From: Pogona vitticeps
Lineage: Eukaryota; Chordata; Lepidosauria; Squamata; Agamidae
Reading direction: 5' to 3'
Assembly: GCF_051106095.1 (NCBI RefSeq)
Contig: NC_135785.1
Coordinates: 107,618,501-107,682,500 of the forward strand
DNA: 64,000 bases
The notes below the pieces were generated by a model. The model made no database searches and was not told the DNA's origin. It was given only the letters and a program-made list of their open reading frames with translations. The first letter of the stretch is position 1. The number at the start of each line of letters is the position of its first letter. Shown one piece after another: positions 38,447-50,545 of the stretch. Made by a program: the position numbers and the translations under genes.

Positions 38447-39296
38447 CCGTATTTGCCAGCGTATAAGATGACATTTTTACCCTGAAAAAAATGCTTCCAA
38501 GTGTTGGGGGGGTCATCTTATACGCCGGGAGCACTTCAGTTGGGCCAGGAGGGTGGCGGGCAGGCTTTCTTGAAGGAGCTGCCGCTGCCGCCATTGAGTG
38601 AGTGACACTGGGCCGGGGAGGAAGGCAGGCGGGCAGGCAGGCAGGCAGTCCGGACGGAGGGAGGGAAGCAGAGCCGGCCATGCCTGAGCGGCCAGAGCCC
38701 GCCGCTGGGCTGCCTGCCACCCCGCGCCACTGAGCCAGCTGCCCACTTGCCCACCAGCTGCCGGGGAGCTGCTTCCCCTCCTCCTCCTCCACTGCTGCCG
38801 CCCACCCAGCCACTTCCCCTCCTCCTCGGGCCTCGTCACCGGCCATGAACTTCCAGGGCGGGCCCGGGCAGAGCCCCAGGCAGCTGCCACAGGCACTGCA
38901 GCAGAGCCTGGCCACCCTGGGAGGCCTGTTGGGGCCATTGCCGGGCGGGGTGCCGCAGCTGCAGTTCGGCCTCTCCAACTCTGTGGTCATCTGGGCCGAG
39001 ATCGGGCGCTTTGAGTTGGTGCACCCCAACTTCTATGCCATCTACAACCTGATAGAGTGCATGGAGGACCTGGCGCTCCAGAGCCAGATCCGCGAGCACG
39101 TCATTTCCATTGAAGGTGGGCCAGCTGCACCGGGGCCAGGGGAGTGGGAGGTTCCGCCAGGAATGCTGCGAGGCAGGGTCTCTCTCGCTCTCCGGTAGGC
39201 AATGGCTGGTGGGCTGCCATATACAAACTCTATATTTTGAGTGGAAATGTTGAGGGGTCATCTTATATGCCCAGTCTTATATGCTGGCAAATACGG
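38447..39296. mobile_element. GC-rich TA-target MITE, family P, copy 3, with captured exon
   Basis: Ends CCGTATTTGCCAGC / GCTGGCAAATACGG are flanked by TA. It is the longest of three copies at 850 bp. Its left interior matches copy 2. Its right interior holds a host-like coding segment (38845-39115). No transposase is encoded. Confidence 0.8.
38845..39115 (+). pseudogene. captured first coding exon of an unidentified host gene
   Basis: ATG in a good context (GGCCATGA) opens 90 codons plus one base. It ends ATTGAAG/GTGGGC, a plausible splice donor. The protein begins MNFQGGPGQSPRQLPQ, is Gln/Gly/Leu-rich at first, then becomes a compact globular-looking stretch (NSVVIWAEIGRFELVHPNF, then YAIYNLIECMEDLALQ and REHVISIE). 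This composition is unlike the compositional frames in copies 1 and 2. It sits inside a transposon with a CpG-rich lead-in, as if a promoter and first exon were picked up. I do not recognise the parent gene. Whether it is transcribed is unknown. Confidence 0.5.
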
Positions 39297-39354
39297 TAGT
39301 ACAAAAGTTTTATTGTCTCTCCTGGAAGTTGCATCCATATTGGCCAATATGGGT

Positions 39355-39530
39355 TAAAAATAATATTTATTTATATACCAGAGTGCTTTCCAATAGTCAA
39401 AAACAGTTTAAATACAACCATAACATAATTACAATAATAAAAACATACAATAAGCAATTATCATTCAATAAGACAATCAAAATAACTATAATAACAATAT
39501 AATGATTAAAATACAATAATATAGAAAGGC
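39355..39530 (-). mobile_element. L2/CR1-like retroposon 3' region
   Basis: AATATTTATTTATATACCAG opens an A-rich, AATAAAAACATACAATAAGC-type stretch typical of the reversed 3' ends of this class. Confidence 0.4.
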
Positions 39531-40339
39531 TTTTAACTAAATATAGACTAAATACCTTGCAGTTGATGGAGGTCAAGAAGCATCAAAACAATCTTAGGTG
39601 AGTATACATTGCCTGCTGGTTTTTGGAAGAGAGATGGAGAGTTTGTGTTCCTCTAGAATGACTTTTATATGTACACTCAAAGATTCATTATCTTGATCTT
39701 CTGTTTGCTGGCACTGGAGATAATAGTTTCTCAAATAAAACGCTATTTATGATGCAGAGAAAAGGCTATTATGTGATACTCAATTTAAAATGTTAAGCTG
39801 GTCTTAAAGAGGAAGGAAGTTCCTCAATGTCAATAGAAAACATCCAGAATCATGCTGTAGCATTTTACTATGTTTTGCATAGTTGGTTTTATCCATTTTT
39901 AATACCTCTTTATTATCTTGTTTTGCTGTCTACAAAAAGCCTAGCTGGATATTGCACAATAAACAGAAACTGAAACCAAACCTAGAGTGCTTTCAGCAAA
40001 CTGTTTCTATTTCCCCAGTGGCTATGGCTTTCCATCATTAAATGCCATGGCCCAATGGTACAAGGAGCATGAGAAAACAGATGCACTGTCCAGTTCCGCC
40101 GTACAGAATGTCTAGCTCACCATAGGAAGCTAGAATGCACAACTGTCAGTCACAATTAGCACAGCCAGTGATGGATATGGCAAATGTTGGGCATCACATG
40201 TTTCTTACCCCTCCTCCTTATTACTATTATTAGCATTTTCATCATTATCCAAAAACACCAGGCACAGTCAATCAAAACTACAAAACATTGACTGGTATTA
40301 TAGAACAAATACAAGTTTTAACCAAAAACCTAAGTACAG
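39531..40339. other. unique intergenic sequence
   Basis: Nothing recognised. Confidence 0.4.
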
Positions 40340-40576
40340 TACCTATTAAATATCAATGTAGTACATTTGCTGGTCCTAATATTGCAGGGGTTTTTTTGTA
40401 GCTCTGATGGTGTTATTTCTGAGATCTGCAACTGCTTATAATACTATGTGAAATTTCTTTATATTGTTCCCAAAGGCCTGATGACGACAGGAACCACTGA
40501 AGTGTGTTTCATCCACAAGTAAGATGTTTCAATTGCCAGATCTCTGTATTTTGTGAGTTTTTCCAATTCTTTGCCT
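40340..40576 (-). mobile_element. LINE with restriction-like endonuclease, C-terminal end
   Basis: Minus-strand translation reads KELEKLTKYRDLAIETSYLW then KHTSVVPVVIRPLGTI and LQISEITPSELQK. This matches the end of vertebrate LINEs whose endonuclease domain carries PDIVV...IID (R4/Dong/R2-type). It continues the fragment at 42430-42720 after a large insertion. It contains stops and is dead. Confidence 0.6.
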
Positions 40577-42425
40577 GCCTAGACCAGAATAATGAGACAG
40601 ACACAGTATAAGGAATAACTTCGTTAACTTATTTAACTTGAACTTCACAAGGGGACTACCGTAAAGCAAAACAGGTCTGTAATCAGGGTCAACCTTGTCC
40701 TCCCAGTCCAGACTTTGCCCTAGTGAGTTCCTATTCCAGAAGTGCACTGTCCACTGTGCACTGTACAGCACACTCCCGGTCCTCAAATAGCCGGAGTACC
40801 CCCAGGTGGTCCTCCTGCCCCTAAGTACCCAACGTTTCCTAGGTTCCCCTACTTACTCTCCCCTCATCTAATTCCCTTCTGAGGGGAGAGGTGCCTTACG
40901 CACCCTGGGTGCCCCATTTTGTTCCTTTTTGCATCACCTACCACAGTATAGGAGCTACGAAGTATGCCCCTTTACTTTATTTATTTATTTATTGAATTTA
41001 TACCCCGCACCATCTGGCAACCAGGCCACTTGTCCCCCACCAAGCCGACAATGTCAGTTCGAAGGCTCACTTGCAAATCCCTTAGGAAAACGTCTACTCC
41101 CACATTCGATGTGTACTCCATCCTCTCTGTATAGCCAAGGCTGATTAACTCTAAGATCAGAGTGACCACCTACCTACTCTTTTAATGTCCTGAACTCTGT
41201 ACCCCATGGCTGCCACTGTAGTGGTGGGTTATAGCACACCCGGTGGACAACTAAAGGCAGCAGTTTTGGGCCCGAGAGTCACTCTCCAGAACTGATATTT
41301 CTTCAGTGGAGATCCATCCTTGTGCTGCAAAAAATCCCCCCTCCTCATCTCCCCTGAGGCATAGGTATTCACGGGACAGATCTCTCCTGTTGAACACTGT
41401 CCTAGCACAATAATCTGCCCCTTCCCCTTCCCCCACTGATCCATTTTTCACCTTCATAAGTGAATGGCAATTTGCTCATTCAACACCACCATGCCCTTTC
41501 TCTGCAAAGAAGACAGGGATGCATCTATTTTTTGCCACTGCCACTAACTCACTTTCCCCCAAATGCTATCAGTGTTGCCACCCAAAAACGGCAGGTGTCA
41601 AAGTGATCTATACAAACCTTATCCCACGTGTTCCCTAATTTATCCAGGATGGCCAGTGATCTGGGCATACAGGTGTCCCCCATGGCACCCCGTTCCTTGC
41701 CCCACATTGCAATCATCTTCCGAATACAGAAGTCAGCAGTGTGGTCCCTGCACATTTTTAAATTAACATTTTACTTTAGATCCTGCACAGGCTCTCAAAA
41801 ACTCTCTCCCTCAGGCCCCTCTGACCACAGGGCTGTGCCAATATACAACCCAGCTCCCTCGTCGCTTTTCAATGCAGCACAAGCCACACGGCCAAAAGCA
41901 AAACCACTTGACGCTTGCTCAGCACCTCCTCATCCAGATGAAGCCAGCAAGAGAGATAAAAGCAGGCCTGGGCAGCCTTCTTAAATGCTCCTTCGGGCCA
42001 GCCTGCACTCGAAGAAGCCCCAGCCTAGCAGTTGCATGCCTCACAGAGTGTCAAAGAAAATTACAGGCCTGAGCAGAATGGAGTGTATTAATGAGAATCC
42101 ATAATGATCAGGTGTGTTAAAACGGAGTCAGGATGACTCAGCAGAGCTGATGCAACTCAGGGATGATGCAACTCAGGGATGATGCAATGCGTGATCTGAT
42201 TGGTCCTCTATATGTATATATGTGTGAATTGTACAGTCAGTTGTATCTTCCTGCTTGAAGATCACTTCTACATGTTATGCTGCCAGAATGCTGTAAATAC
42301 CGCTGTAAATACACGTTGCTGAAGGAAATGCTGCTGGACTGTCCGTGAGCTATTTCTTGACTGCCTGGACTGCGAATCACTCTGCTAAAACTGTGATTTG
42401 CACTAAGAAACGCTGACACAGAGAG
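40577..42425 (-). mobile_element. fossil tyrosine-recombinase element (DIRS/Ngaro or Crypton type)
   Basis: Minus-strand fragments show GQIIVLGQCSTGEICPV, HKDGSPLKKYQFWRV and AAMGYRVQDIKRVGRW, the usual landmarks of tyrosine recombinases in vertebrate DIRS/Ngaro-like elements. The right part (about 42115-42419) runs TG...CA, has a TATA-like centre and internal 18-bp direct repeats, and may be a terminal repeat. It lies inside the LINE whose halves are at 40340-40576 and 42430-42720, so it is younger than that LINE. It is a broken, old copy. Family assignment within tyrosine-recombinase elements is open. An L2-like tail (about 40978-41020) lies within it. Confidence 0.55.
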
Positions 42426-42429
42426 AGCC

Positions 42430-42720
42430 TTATTTTCAACTCTGGCATCCTCTGGAGTTACAGTGTCAATGATACAGACATTTCTTCGTTCCACTACTAC
42501 AATGTCTGGTGTGTTATGTTCAAGGTGTCTAACAGTTGGGGTCTGGAAATCCCAGAATATCTTGACTTTGTCATTTTCTGACATCTTCTCTACATGATGT
42601 TCCCATGGGTTTTTGGAGGCTGGAAAGTTATATTTTTTGCATATTATTCTTATTCTGCTGCTTTTTGTTTTTTTAAAAAAAACAAATAAAAGTATCACAA
42701 CTATCCAGGCGCACAACACA
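42430..42720 (-). mobile_element. LINE restriction-like endonuclease domain fragment
   Basis: Minus-strand frame CKKYNFPASKNPWEHHVEK, KIFWDFQTPTVRHLEHNTPD then IVVVERRNVCIIDTVTPEDARVE. The WDF...PDIVV...IID arrangement is the PD-(D/E)XK-type domain found at the C-terminus of R2/R4/NeSL-type LINEs. The next part of the protein is at 40340-40576. Confidence 0.65.
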
Positions 42721-43289
42721 TAATGTACTTACAAAAGTTTTAACCTATCCTAAAATATTGTCCAAACTGAGGGCGCTTGATCACATCATGATCAAGAACT
42801 TCATTTGCATAGGAAGCCGGGGTTGCATGAACTATTTGAAACAAGAGCGGGGGGGGGGGGCTCCAAAAGCGGATATCTGTATCTGTCCTATAACTTCACA
42901 GCAAGGACCAATACAGTATAGATAAATTAGTTAGCTTCTTTGCAATCTCTGGATTATCCTTCAGGAATCATTTCACATCTTTTTTGGTTGATTTGCTTCA
43001 CTGTATCGGCATCCTATTGCACAAGTATTTTTCCTAATCTATGATAGGTATTTCTTTCCCTAGACTTCAACTGATATTCCAAATGCCTGTGTTGTATCTC
43101 TGTAGCAAGTTTCCACTGCCATGTATTCGATGGTGTTGTTGCTATGGTTCCAAATAGTCTGGCAACAGTTTGCATCTTTAACTTGTTCCTAAGCACCATG
43201 CAAGGATCAGCTTCTCTCCCAGTGCACACACGGCTCAGATAACTGAATACTGGTAGCAATGCAATTCGTTGCCTGTCTTGTCCTTGCAG
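42721..43289. other. unassigned sequence with G run
   Basis: A G11-12 run near 42849-42860. The minus frames (43014-43410) resemble no family I know. Confidence 0.4.
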
Positions 43290-43760
43290 ACAAGAAGGAA
43301 CTGCAATATTCTTTTACTTGTAAGGATAGTGAGGAATTCCCAGGGGCTGTTGATAAAGTTCTTGAATTGGCAAGAATGATGTTATTCCGCAGAATTGCCC
43401 ACGTTTGCACAAAACTGTCTGTTTTGCATAAAATTACCTGGTTTTACTCAGTGCTGTGCAATTATTCATGAACTGCACATATTAACATAATGATTGCTGC
43501 TTTATTTAAGAATTTGAAGCACTAAACTGAACGCTAAGTGTTAACCAGTCCCTTCTCCCTCATTGGTCTTCTCTGTGTGTGGGTAAGTACACGTGTGCCC
43601 ACCCAACCCACCCCATACCCGCATTTTGCTTTTTAAAAGCAAGGACACTAAGGACATTTTATAATGCTAGAGGCCTTGAGGGGGAGAAAATCTGTTTGTC
43701 TTGCTTGTGCTGAGCAGACGGAATCTCACATGGCTTTTAATTATCTTGTTAAGGTATCTT
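43290..43760 (+). repeat. unclassified dispersed repeat, copy 2
   Basis: Colinear partner of 11920-12400: TTCTTGAATTGGCAAGAATG, TTTGCACAAAACTGTCTG, TTGAGGGGGAGAAAATC and CATGGCTTTTAATTAT correspond in order. Confidence 0.5.
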
Positions 43761-46084
43761 GTCCTGTTGAGACAACCATAATCAACGAGAATGACAATTT
43801 TGGCAAGCATTCTTTCAATCCCTAGCTACCAGAGGAGGGAATTATTTAAGAGCCAGGAGGATGCGAACCTCATTCCTGTGCCCTCTGGAGGACTATCCCG
43901 AGACCCCACTGGTAGGGCAGCCTGAAAACATGGACAGGATAGCTGGATAACTGGTGGAGTTGGGTGGCAGGAAGAGGTAAAAAGAGAGGGGGGTTGTTGG
44001 CATCAGTGTCAGAAACATGGATGGAGGTATGGGAAGAGCAGCTCTTGATCTTCTATGCCATGCGGGAGAACTGGTTCATGCTTCTCCAGAACAGGAGACA
44101 GGAGAGTGGATCAGGTTTGCTCCAGGGAGGATCATGATAGGAGAGCACCCATGTGTCCCCCACCTGGGCCATCGCAATGGCGACCAGACTGCCCAGTGTA
44201 ACCTCACCTGAGGAAGGTGATGCCAACCCAGAAGAGGCATTGGAGGCATTGCCAGCAGGCTCAGGATGAGAGGAGCAGATCCACTGGGAAGATTTGCTTT
44301 GGCCAGGCACTACCAACCCTCATTGAGGGGTGTCTGGTTGCTGGAGTTTGTGCTGAAAACTCAGTCCCATCTTTGGATGTTGGGCAAAGGGGGGGTAGTG
44401 CACAGAACTCAGCCCTTGCAGGGACAAGACAAGTAGAGGGAACGAGTGGGTGCAGGACCAGGCCTCTCAGACTGCTGATGTATCCAGTTCCTCTGCTCTA
44501 GTAAATCTGGTTGGACTCTGTCTCATTCTGTGAAGTTCATGGAGCCTGCATCTTAAAACACAATCACTGCCTCCTTTCCTCTTGGCAGTGGCACTGGATG
44601 TACATTGTTACAACACTAGCTTTTCTCAGTTCCCATTATTTGCAAATTAACTAGCTTCATTTTGTAATTGGCATTCAGGCCATAACCATTTTCTTTGCAA
44701 GTTTGATTTCTCATAAACAAAATATAGTCTCAGTCTCATTTCTCGAATGTTAACATGAATTCAGTTCTGATGTCAATGTCTAATGTAGAGTTTGGTCCTC
44801 AGTGTTTAATGGCCCCAAGACACAGTCATTGATTCTAGCAATACATTTAATCTTTATTATGATCCAAATGTTAATTTACTCATGAACAGGGAAGTTGTCA
44901 AAGACTCCAATTACATTGCTTGTACATTCTCCTTTCCCCCACTGATTGCTTACATTTCAAGATACAAAATTACTCTTAGATTTTGGTCAGTGGGGTGTCC
45001 TCCATGCTTATTTACTATGGATAGCTAGATCATCATCAGTGATTCTGTGAAAAAAAATTATTTCATCTTTCTAAATTATCCAGTATTATGCCTTTCTTTA
45101 CATTCTGAGTAATAGCATTCGTTAATATATCCTTCCTTGCTATTTATATAGAATTTTCCCCCAGGGATAACTGTATCCCACTTAGTCTTGCTGTTCCATC
45201 ATTTTGAACATATAGATATTTGTACATTGAGTCCCCCTCTAAAGATTCATTTTGTGTGCAACTATTCCTGTGACTTTTTGTTCTTAGGATAGAGGTGTTA
45301 TGTCTCACAATGTACTCACTACCATCCTTTACTGTATCCCTACTGAGATGACCTGGAACTTGTACACCATTGTCCTGAAGAGAGGAGTTGACCTTATATG
45401 GATGCTCATCAGTTCCATTCAGCCATCTCTAAAAGGTCAGTATTCGCCTCCAGCAGTCCATGACCACTATGACTCAAATATTTGCAGCCTTCTCTTTGGT
45501 ACAGGATTGGGATAATCTGAACATTCTGCAGGATCTAGCAAATCTAAACCCTTCTTCCTAATTCCATGGCCTCACCTACCTATTCAGTCCTGGCAGCTAT
45601 ACCTTACTAATGGGCCATGTATATAGAGAAGGCAGCGTTTAATTGGAGGCTAGTAACCTACATTTGGATCTAGTGGCTATAGGACCTAATGTCAGAGGTG
45701 CATGAGAGTATAGTAGAATTTATGAGCCTGTCTTATACTGTGTGTGATGTACACAACCTTTGATACCAGAAGCCTACTGCAAGATGAGGTGCCTACCTCC
45801 ATTGGCCATGGACCACTGGTGAGCGTTGCACTAGCCTCCAGAAAAGTCAGCTTGTGATTAACATAACTACCTAAATCAAACTGCTACAGACCTTTTTATT
45901 TATTATTAAGTTTATTTATTTATTTTATCACAAGGCATGCTCCTAGTGTGAAAGGATGCTGTCACACACACACACCCCAGCTCCTCTGATTGTTCTCCCT
46001 AACAAATAGATTTGCCTTCGAGCATGACAATTTCTCTTGTCTCCACTTCCGCTGCCACCAGAGGAAATCCTTCCTCAATTACCA
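43761..46084. other. unassigned intergenic sequence
   Basis: No host gene recognised. 43.85-44.55 kb is GC-richer, with open frames (for example 44017-44211) that hint at an old retroelement leader, but nothing decisive. 45.9 kb has TTTATTTA runs and 45.96 kb a short CA run. Confidence 0.35.
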
Positions 46085-46522
46085 ATTAGGACCACAGAAT
46101 CAATTGTGTCAAATATAATATCATTTATTAATAGATTAACATATTTAAGAATCAAGGAAATCATAGATGGAATTGTATTTCGTATTCATTAAACTTCATT
46201 TATCTTAGAAATATGCTGGTTACTTTGCTAGTTTCAATCACTTTATAACAGTTGCATTTATACGTTTCTTTTCAGGTGTTTCTTTCCAAAACAATTCTTC
46301 AAACTACCTAACTCTTTCCCTAACTCCTGACTAACTGTCCTATCTCATCACTAACCAAAGCCCTTAACTCCAGGCTAACTGAACTCCTAACTCTAACTGA
46401 AACTCTAACTGTCCTCCATTCGCTTCCTATATTCCCTAGTTCCGCCTTCCTGCACAACCATTGGCTACTGAACCAGTATTCCATTGTGATGGACGGGCGT
46501 GGTTTTTGGCCTGTCATCACAG
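46085..46522 (-). mobile_element. possible solo LTR, fossil
   Basis: Read on the minus strand, the segment starts TGATGACAGGCC, has a TTAGAGTTAGGG-like degenerate tandem tract, then TTATAAAG and AATAAATGATATTATATTTG. This resembles the U3-R-U5 order of an LTR. Boundaries and target duplication are not settled and no internal genes are seen. Confidence 0.25.
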
Positions 46523-47283
46523 ATGCCACTTAATTGACCAAGGAATGGTCACAACAATCACAATGTCTAGTATGAAATATTCCATCTGTGTAAGAGTTGG
46601 GGGCGGGGGGAGAGTGTATCTCGTATCCCTGAGCCAGCTGCTCCTCTTTCTGCTTTTCCAGATCAGCCCGTTTAGTCTTAAGGGAACAAACCTATTTTAA
46701 CAAACATCAAGAGAGATTGGTGTATTTGCCCCGGGTGTTAATGATGGGACAGTTCTCGGTTTGGTTTGGATCTGAATTTGAATTTTATTGCGCTTTGTTT
46801 TGCCTCATTATGTTGGATGTAGATAAATAAGCAAGTATGAAAATGCAAGTGAGTGTTGCTGCTGTTGTTTCCATTACTCTTTCTCCAAAGCTGGTAAAAA
46901 TAAAAAGATTACTCTCCATGTTTGTATACTGATTTCTAAAATTTGAGGTTTGTGGAGGGGTGGTTACTAACGGTTAATGTTTCTTCAGTGCTCCTGTGCT
47001 GGTAAAAGTACTAATAGTGAGGGTAGCCTGTATCAATTTTGCAATGTGCGGAACAAAACCCTCATTCTGTGTTTATCGGAAGTCAGGAGAAGTTGTGAAA
47101 CATGGGGATTGCACATCAATGTGTGGTATTGATGTGTTGCTGGGTTGACAGGTACTTGCAGAGTTTGCTAAAGATATGACAAGAAATGAACAAAGGTCAG
47201 AGAAGCAGGGCCAGCTCTCTCACTGTGCGATGTTGCAGGTAGAACAGTATTTGTCCCAAAGGAACCCAATACTAATTATTGTT
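46523..47283. other. unique intergenic sequence
   Basis: Nothing recognised beyond a short G-rich stretch near 46600. Confidence 0.4.
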
Positions 47284-47422
47284 TTAGAACTACAGAGCTG
47301 GAAGGGACCCTATGGATCATCACGTCCAGCTCCTGTCAAGGAGGCACAGTGGGGAATTGAACTCCCAACCTCTTGTCTTCACAGCCAGATGCCTAAACCC
47401 CTGAGCTATCCAGCAGTCATGT
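47284..47422 (-). mobile_element. tRNA-derived SINE with CR1-like tail
   Basis: On the minus strand the head is GGATAGCTCAGGGGTTTAGG with B-box-like GGTTGGGAGTTCAATTCCCC. The tail is CAGCTCTGTAGTTCTAAAAC. It is close to the family consensus and the best-preserved of three copies. Confidence 0.8.
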
Positions 47423-48669
47423 TCTAACTGAGATTGTTAAAACCTATATAACGAATGCATTCTGGAATGGTTTTCTGCCCACCTATATTTGTATGTATGT
47501 TTTGCATTTGCTGCTGAAGCATCATAATGATACCAGGAATATATGAAATTGGGGCATTTAGGAATGCAAACATTGTGGGAAATGGACTTCAAACATGATA
47601 GATTAAAAGCAATGCCAAGTGAGACTTCAGTTTCAGTTTACTCTAGATAATAACTTACCAAAAATCACAGGTTCCTTCATATGCAGGATGGGAGGGACTT
47701 GATTATTTTTTTAAAAAAATGAATGTTTGAGAAACTGAACCTTATCCTTTTGACCATTTCGTTCTGGGTGCTTAACTTCTTAAAAGTCTGGCTTTGAATT
47801 CGCTCTACACTCAAGCCATGGAAGTGCTGCACGAGCAGTGCCACCTCCTTTTCTCTCTCGTGTGGTTCTTCCCCTCTGACACCTTTCTGATCCTGCTCAG
47901 ACTGAGAAAAACTGTAGCTTTTGAAGTTAGGTAGGTGTGTAGGTGGTGGAGAAATTTGTTTCAGTTGGCTTCTGAAGAATTTTCCCAAGGTCACCAACGA
48001 CATGTTTGGCACACATAAAAATTGAAGTTAAAAAAACAACAACCTGTGAATTCGGGGAAAGGGGACTGGCAGTTTTCCCCATCCTTAAGATGTTTTGAGT
48101 GTGAATATTCATGCACGTAACAAACACACACATCCATGAGTACACATCCCATATATGACACTTATCAGGGAGCCCAAACTGGTTGTGGCACCCTGTCAAG
48201 CGTTCATCTGGCAGATGATTTCTGTTTGCTATTGTGCAGTGTATCCAATGGTTCTAAGACTACTGTAGAATGCATTTGAAGATTCCTTGTATTGGGTGTG
48301 TTTTGACACTAACAGACAAGGCAACTGACAGATGCATTGAGTGCTGCCTTGCCAGGCTAACTCTGCAAGATCACAAAAAATGCCTCTGGACTGTCAGTTG
48401 CACAAAGCTTTAACTCCACTTAGACGGGAATGATCCCTCTAAGCAGAGAACAACATTGCTCCGGAGAGATTTGAAAGCCATTCAAAATGTTTAAAATTAA
48501 TGCTCTTTTCGAAATGAAAAAGCAACTGGGAAGCCCCAGTTTTCTGGCAGTCAAGCCACTAATCTCAAGTCAGCATGAAAAGTATAAGAGGAATAAGTCA
48601 AGCAAAGAGACTGAAATAAAAATATCCACCTGGGAGAGAATTAGGACCAGTACGCATGCCAGAGCAAGA
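47423..48669. other. unique intergenic sequence
   Basis: Nothing recognised. A 111-codon minus frame (47677-48012) is basic and serine-rich without a known domain. Confidence 0.4.
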
Positions 48670-48780
48670 GTAGTATATGGGTTAAATGGTTGCGCTTGGG
48701 TGTGGGACAGCCAGGTTCAAATCCCCACTCAACCATGAAACTCACTGGGAGACCTTGCCCCCCCCCCTCAGCTAGACCTT
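48670..48780 (+). mobile_element. tRNA-derived SINE head
   Basis: GTAGTATATGGGTTAAATGG and CCAGGTTCAAATCCCCACTC, then AACCATGAAACTCACTGGG, match the squamate tRNA SINE head and core also seen at 1895 and 6570. The 3' part is lost after a C run. Confidence 0.6.
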
Positions 48781-50040
48781 CTTTGCACAATTGTGATCAA
48801 CTCATTGGGCGACCTATTAGCTTTACAAAAGACCTGCACTCAGTGGAGATGAAAACAAATGGGCCTTCATTTATCGACGTGGGTTAACAGAGCTGTCTGC
48901 CTTTCTGGACTCTCCTCAGGGGAGGCATTCTGTATGGAACGGGAATTTAGAAACTAAATTAAGATGCTTGGAGTCATACAGTGGTGACAAAAAATATCAA
49001 GATAGAGTGGAAGAGGTTGTGAGTGGTAATTTATTGGGATCAGTCCTCAGGCCCCCATTACACACTTTTCTACAGATAACAGAGCTAAATGCAGGCTTTG
49101 GGACACTACTGTCATCCCAATCTGGATGCCCATAGGAGGATGATTCAGGGAATATCCCTCCTGCCACAGAGTCTGTCCTGGAGGGTAGGAGTGGTGAACA
49201 TTTTATCTAGTTAGGTTTTCCCCCTCTAAACTTTCTTAAATCTATTCTAAAATTTCTCCACAAGTCTAACAAAGAAGACCTGAGATGTTAAAAATCCAAA
49301 TGTGGGAGAAAGTGAAATGGACAGGTTTGTCAATCCATACCCCGGGATTTCAAATCTATCTTGGGTGCTTCACAAATGAATTACCTCTGCTGACTAAGTA
49401 CACAATATGCTTTCTTTGGCACGCAGATGTAATTTCAAGTATTTAAGCATTGTTAATATTTATTATTTGTTCTTGTTCATTGCCAAGGTAAATCAAGAGT
49501 TCGGTCTGAACAAATATTATGCATATGTAACTGAAGCGAAGGATTTGCAAAAATCAATAAAATTTAAATAAAGCATAAAAAATTAAGCACTTTTCATTAC
49601 CATAGTGGCAAGTAGCAACCCATTAAAATGTTTTTTGACTACTGCTTCCAGAATCCACCTGCCAGCAATGTCAATGAGTAAATACATATGATTATTTTTT
49701 GAGTAAGTAAATATCAATACACAGAAACAGGCCGCATATTGCTAAATAGCAAGATATTTTGCCTGCCAAACTATGGAGCAATCCTACTTGTGTTATAAAA
49801 AATTACAATAGTTCCTGCTAAGGACCCAAAAAGTGCAGGTAGGCATGGATGAGGGTCAGGTTGGTTCATGATTTCCTGTAGACCACGTGGTCAACAGAAC
49901 ATAGAGTCAACCAGCATGTTCTCAAAGCAGAACAAAACACAAGATAAAGTGCCTATTGCATCCTGAGTTTGATTTTCATCATGTTTGATCACTGTTACTG
50001 AAGCAGAGTGGCACTGGTAAGTGTTTCCCCCAACAATTCA
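48781..50040. other. unique intergenic sequence
   Basis: Nothing recognised. Confidence 0.4.
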
Positions 50041-50545
50041 GTGCTGTGTCACTTGGGTAGTGCACCAATACAGTGATGTGTCAGCTTCCAATAAATGAAA
50101 CAAAATAACCTTTTCTCTGCTTCTTGTACAGTGTGAGAGAGGAGAGAATGCAGAGGGTGATCTCTCCCTACACTCTTTTTCTTTATAGCCCAGTGCGGTT
50201 GCACTTTGGTGGCAAACCAATAAAATAATATGCTACTTACCAATAAATCAACATAAAATAAAATCCAGTTTTCCTTGCTCCCCACAGAGGGGAAACACGA
50301 GAGAAGGGGGAAGGAGAGAGAGAGAGAGAAAACAAACCATAGAAACATCTATTTTTTTCTTCATTAATCCATGCTGTTTCACCGCACTGGCCTGCCAATA
50401 CAGTGACATGGCACTTATCAATAAATAAGGAAATAATTTATTTCTGTGGAGGGGGAAGCAGGAGAGGATGTGTGGCCATGAAGGCTGGGAAAACAGGTCA
50501 AATGGGGTTACTTTGAGGTGCAGTGTGGTTTCGTATCCTGAAACC
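50041..50545. repeat. degenerate tandem repeat, three units
   Basis: Units begin near 50041, 50195 and 50371. Each starts with a GCTGTGTCAC / GCGGTTGCACT / GCTGTTTCACC word, then CCAATA...AGTGA and a CTTACCAATAAATCA-like end, followed by a purine-rich stretch. Period is about 155-175 bp and identity between units is modest. Minus-strand open frames of 60-99 codons cross it. Confidence 0.55.

Noticed and set aside
38424-39029. 201-codon minus-strand open frame
   Set aside because: It runs through the GC-rich MITE interior and antisense to the captured exon. It looks compositional.
43840-44560. GC-richer tract with open frames, considered as an old LTR-element leader and gag
   Set aside because: Resemblance is only general. 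No primer-binding site or matching terminal repeats could be read with confidence.
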